Origin: Actinotignum timonense
Lineage (GTDB): Bacteria; Actinomycetota; Actinomycetes; Actinomycetales; Actinomycetaceae
Direction: 5' to 3'
Assembly: GCF_030216305.1 (NCBI RefSeq)
Contig: NZ_JASOKT010000003.1
Span: forward strand, 62,001-126,000
Length of the DNA stretch: 64,000 nucleotides
Shown: positions 62,064 through 64,000 of the stretch, one piece after another
Layout: the number at the start of each line of letters is the position of its first letter
How positions within the stretch are numbered: the stretch's first letter is position 1
Notes under the pieces: model-generated
The model's input: only the letters and a program-made list of their open reading frames with translations
What the model was told of the DNA's origin: nothing
Database searches by the model: none
Program-made: the position numbers and the translations under genes

Positions 62064-62199
62064 ATATCCACAGTTGTGGACAAACTTGGGGACGGGATGG
62101 CGGGGATTTCCCCCACTCCATCCACAGCTGTGGATGAATCTGGGCATAAATGGTAAACAATCCCCAAGCTATCCACAGCTTGTCCACCGGTTATGCACG
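62064..62199. promoter_or_regulatory. DnaA-box cluster upstream of dnaB
   Basis: Seven DnaA-box-like 9-mers lie in 136 bp: ATATCCACA 62064, TGTGGACAA 62075, CCATCCACA 62118, TGTGGATGA 62129, CTATCCACA 62169, TTGTCCACC 62180 and TTATGCACG 62191. The first four form two inverted pairs sharing a CAG/CTG centre. The rest of the 414-bp MATE-dnaB gap holds nothing recognisable. Confidence 0.65.
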
Positions 62200-62305
62200 G
62201 ATCCACCGGCGTGTTTACACATCCGCACAGGAGAATTAACTTGAAATTCACCTCGTAAACGCGTTACGAAAGCCAGTGGAGATCCATCGCCGAGAAAGGG
62301 AAACT

Positions 62306-63673
62306 ATGTCCGTCGTCAATAACGGTGCAAAGATGCAGGGGTCATCTTTCGAACGTACCCCTCCCCAAAACCTCTCGGCGGAACAATCTGTGTTGGGCGG
62401 GATGCTGCTCTCCAAAGATGCCATTGCTGATGTGGTGACCGTGCTGACCGCCGATGATTTTTACCATCCCTCAAATGCCACGGTCTTCACGGTTATCCTG
62501 GAGCTTTTCGGGCGCGGGGAGCCGGCCGATGCCATTACCGTGGGTGCGGAGCTGAAGAAACGCGGGGATCTTGAGCGGATCGGCGGGCTGCCGTATCTGC
62601 ACACCCTGGTTGCCTCGGTGCCCACGGCTGCGAATGCCGGTTATTACGCGAATATTGTGCGTGAACAATCGCAGCTGCGCGGCTTGGTGGAAGTGGGTAC
62701 TCGCATCGCCCAGCTCGGCTACACCACGGACGGTGCGGATGTTATGGGCCTCATTAATATGGCCCAATCGGAGGTGTTTTCCCTCGGGCAATCGCGCGAG
62801 GCCACGGATTACGCCACGATGGCGGAAATCGTTCCCGGGCTTTTGGATGAGCTGGAGAAGAACGCGGAACGTGCGGGCAAATTAGAGGGGGTGGCCACCG
62901 GGTTCATTGACCTGGACGCCAAGCTCAACGGCCTGCGTGCCGGCCAGATGATTATTGTGGCGGCCCGCCCGGGCGCTGGTAAGTCCACTCTGGCCATGGA
63001 TTTTTGCCGGCAGGCAGCCATCCATGATCACCAACCGGTGGTCTACTTCTCCCTGGAAATGAACCGCACGGAACTGTCCATGCGTTTGCTCGCTGCCGAA
63101 GCGGGAGTTTTCCAAGATCGCATGATTAAAGGTGAGATGACGCAGCAGGATTGGGATAGGGTCGCTGGCGCCGTCGAACGTATTTCTACCGCGCCGCTTA
63201 TTGTGGATGACTCGCCGAATCTCACCCTGCCGGAAATCCGCGCGAAATCGCGGCGTCTCAAGCAGCAGCACGATATTCAGATGATTGTGATCGACTACCT
63301 CCAGCTCTTGGCTTCGGCCGGGAAGGTTCCCGAATCGCGCCAGCAGGAAGTCTCAGAGTTTTCGCGTTCGATTAAGTTGCTCGCTAAGGAATTGGAAATT
63401 CCTATTATTGCGGTGGCGCAGCTCAACCGTGATTCGGAAAAGCGTAATGATAAGCGCCCCCAGGTGGCGGACCTGCGTGAATCGGGTTCGCTGGAGCAGG
63501 ATGCCGACGTCGTCCTTCTTATCCACCGCGATGATATGTACCATCAGGATTCGGAGAAGGCCGGTCTGGCGGAAGTCATTATTGGCAAGCAGCGTTCCGG
63601 GCCTACCGGCACCGTGGAAGTGGCTTTCCAGGGTCATTACGCGCGTTTCGCGAACCTCGCGGACAATAACTAA
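62306..63673 (+). CDS. dnaB: Replicative DNA helicase DnaB
   Basis: This 455-residue hexameric 5'-3' helicase has the N-terminal collar domain (PPQNLSAEQSVLGGMLLSKD), then the RecA-like motor with Walker A IIVAARPGAGKSTLAMDFC, FSLEMNRTELSMRLLAAEAG, Walker B QMIVIDYLQLL and the LRESGSLEQDADVVLLIHRD motif. There is no intein. ATG 62306 has GAAAGGG upstream; a GTG ten codons earlier is less likely. DnaA-type boxes lie in the promoter region. DciA at 26.9 kb is the expected loader. Confidence 0.97.
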   Translation: MSVVNNGAKMQGSSFERTPPQNLSAEQSVLGGMLLSKDAIADVVTVLTADDFYHPSNATVFTVILELFGRGEPADAITVGAELKKRGDLERIGGLPYLHTLVASVPTAANAGYYANIVREQSQLRGLVEVGTRIAQLGYTTDGADVMGLINMAQSEVFSLGQSREATDYATMAEIVPGLLDELEKNAERAGKLEGVATGFIDLDAKLNGLRAGQMIIVAARPGAGKSTLAMDFCRQAAIHDHQPVVYFSLEMNRTELSMRLLAAEAGVFQDRMIKGEMTQQDWDRVAGAVERISTAPLIVDDSPNLTLPEIRAKSRRLKQQHDIQMIVIDYLQLLASAGKVPESRQQEVSEFSRSIKLLAKELEIPIIAVAQLNRDSEKRNDKRPQVADLRESGSLEQDADVVLLIHRDDMYHQDSEKAGLAEVIIGKQRSGPTGTVEVAFQGHYARFANLADNN

Positions 63674-63681
63674 ACGCCAAA

Positions 63682-63759
63682 GAACTGCGGGGGTGGGCTG
63701 AACTGCGGGGGTGGGCTGAACCGCGGGGGTGCGCTGCCGATATGCAACGCACCCCCGCG
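63682..63759. repeat. Tandem 18-bp repeat and hairpin after dnaB
   Basis: Units of GAACTGCGGGGGTGGGCT type occur twice and once in altered form from about 63682. The last unit overlaps a 12-bp stem: CGCGGGGGTGCG at 63722-63733 pairs with CGCACCCCCGCG at 63748-63759. No T run follows, so it is not a standard terminator. Short GCCGGTA-type repeats follow to about 63830. Confidence 0.55.
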
Positions 63760-63867
63760 CAAAAATACTATTTTCTACCGCCGGTACTTTACTGCCGGTA
63801 ATTTACCGCCGGGCCCTACAGCCAGGCTCTAACGCCGGCGCTCTACCATCAGCACTCCGCCGTGGCT

Positions 63868-64000
63868 TTACGCCAACTCAAGGCTGTCCCGCACCGCGGC
63901 TAGCAGCCGGCAGACGCGCGCCTGCGGGAGCGGCTCGGAGGAGAGCTGGTTCTCCACGTAGGAGAAGGAGATGCCGGTGCTCGGGTCCGCGAAGGAAAGG
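63868..64000 (-). CDS. C-terminal end of a serine hydrolase (beta-lactamase class C-like), cut by window edge
   Basis: The last 43 residues of a minus-strand frame are visible, ending in TAA at 63868-63870. The text SFADPSTGISFSYVENQL followed by RLLAAVRDSLELA matches the C-terminus of class C beta-lactamase-type serine hydrolases (esterases or D-Ala peptidases). The active-site motifs lie outside the window. Confidence 0.7.
   Translation of the reverse strand, partial: LSFADPSTGISFSYVENQLSSEPLPQARVCRLLAAVRDSLELA

Noticed and set aside
1..64000. CRISPR arrays, rRNA genes, inteins in gyrA/gyrB/dnaB, prophage genes
   Set aside because: None seen: the 23-bp array has 7-bp spacers (too short for CRISPR), gyrase and dnaB are of normal length without splicing motifs, and no phage structural genes occur.

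Overview
The window reads as chromosomal DNA of a GC-rich Gram-positive bacterium of the phylum Actinomycetota, most like the Actinomycetaceae. The core is the classic actinobacterial origin region. On the minus strand it holds dnaA, dnaN, recF, dciA (DUF721), gyrB, gyrA, a DUF3566 gene, tRNA-Ile and tRNA-Ala. On the plus strand it holds rpmH, rnpA, yidD, yidC, jag/khpB, rsmG, parA and parB. The family-level placement is inferred from gene order and protein flavour only. No rRNA, CRISPR array, prophage or intact transposase gene is seen.

Layout. (1) Positions 1-10.3 kb hold a rhamnoside-use island: the end of a LacI-type regulator, then a minus-strand operon (MFS transporter, cytoplasmic GH78 alpha-L-rhamnosidase, L-rhamnose isomerase, rhamnulokinase, rhamnulose-1-phosphate aldolase). 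A GH3 beta-glucosidase is divergent from it, and a perfect 14-bp LacI-type operator lies between them. (2) Positions 10.4-17.1 kb hold an MFS pump and a putative nucleoside-use operon (PfkB sugar kinase, divergent DeoC-like aldolase, nucleoside hydrolase, MFS transporter) behind a GntR/HutC-type regulator. (3) Positions 17.4-19.8 kb are an accessory patch: a DUF4143 ATPase, five iteron-like 23-bp repeats, the broken end of a possible antitoxin gene, and diverged REP-like repeats, ending at tRNA-Ala. (4) Positions 19.8-39.3 kb are the replication and segregation core, with oriC between dnaN and dnaA. Five perfect parS sites lie within 1.7 kb: two inside parB and two forming terminator-like hairpins. 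(5) Positions 39.3-51 kb hold ddl, an aminotransferase, a thioredoxin-like gene without its CxxC, trxB, a pseudokinase-type membrane protein, a DUF6049 protein, a Nudix hydrolase and the CCA-adding enzyme. This matches the mycobacterial Rv3907c-Rv3914 neighbourhood, but the MurJ flippase core expected next to the pseudokinase is missing. (6) Positions 51-64 kb hold an MFS protein, an AI-2E family permease, a class A penicillin-binding protein, an unnamed conserved protein, a TetR regulator, rpsF-ssb-rpsR-rplI, a MATE exporter, dnaB behind a DnaA-box cluster, and the end of a serine hydrolase.

Most genes left of oriC are on the minus strand and those just right of it on the plus strand, so transcription follows both forks. 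The 39-49.5 kb block runs head-on. The rhamnose operon and parA-parB look less GC-rich by eye than their neighbours.

The most unusual items are: the pseudokinase without MurJ; the thioredoxin-like protein with a disrupted active site and a long insert; parS sites doubling as coding sequence and as terminators; a SOS box plus a DnaA box before parA; a DnaA-box cluster before dnaB; the 23-bp iteron-like array; a 41-residue protein whose stop codon shares a base with tRNA-Ala; a repeated GTAAAC-type palindrome in the pseudokinase gene; and the unnamed DxD-motif protein at 56.5 kb.
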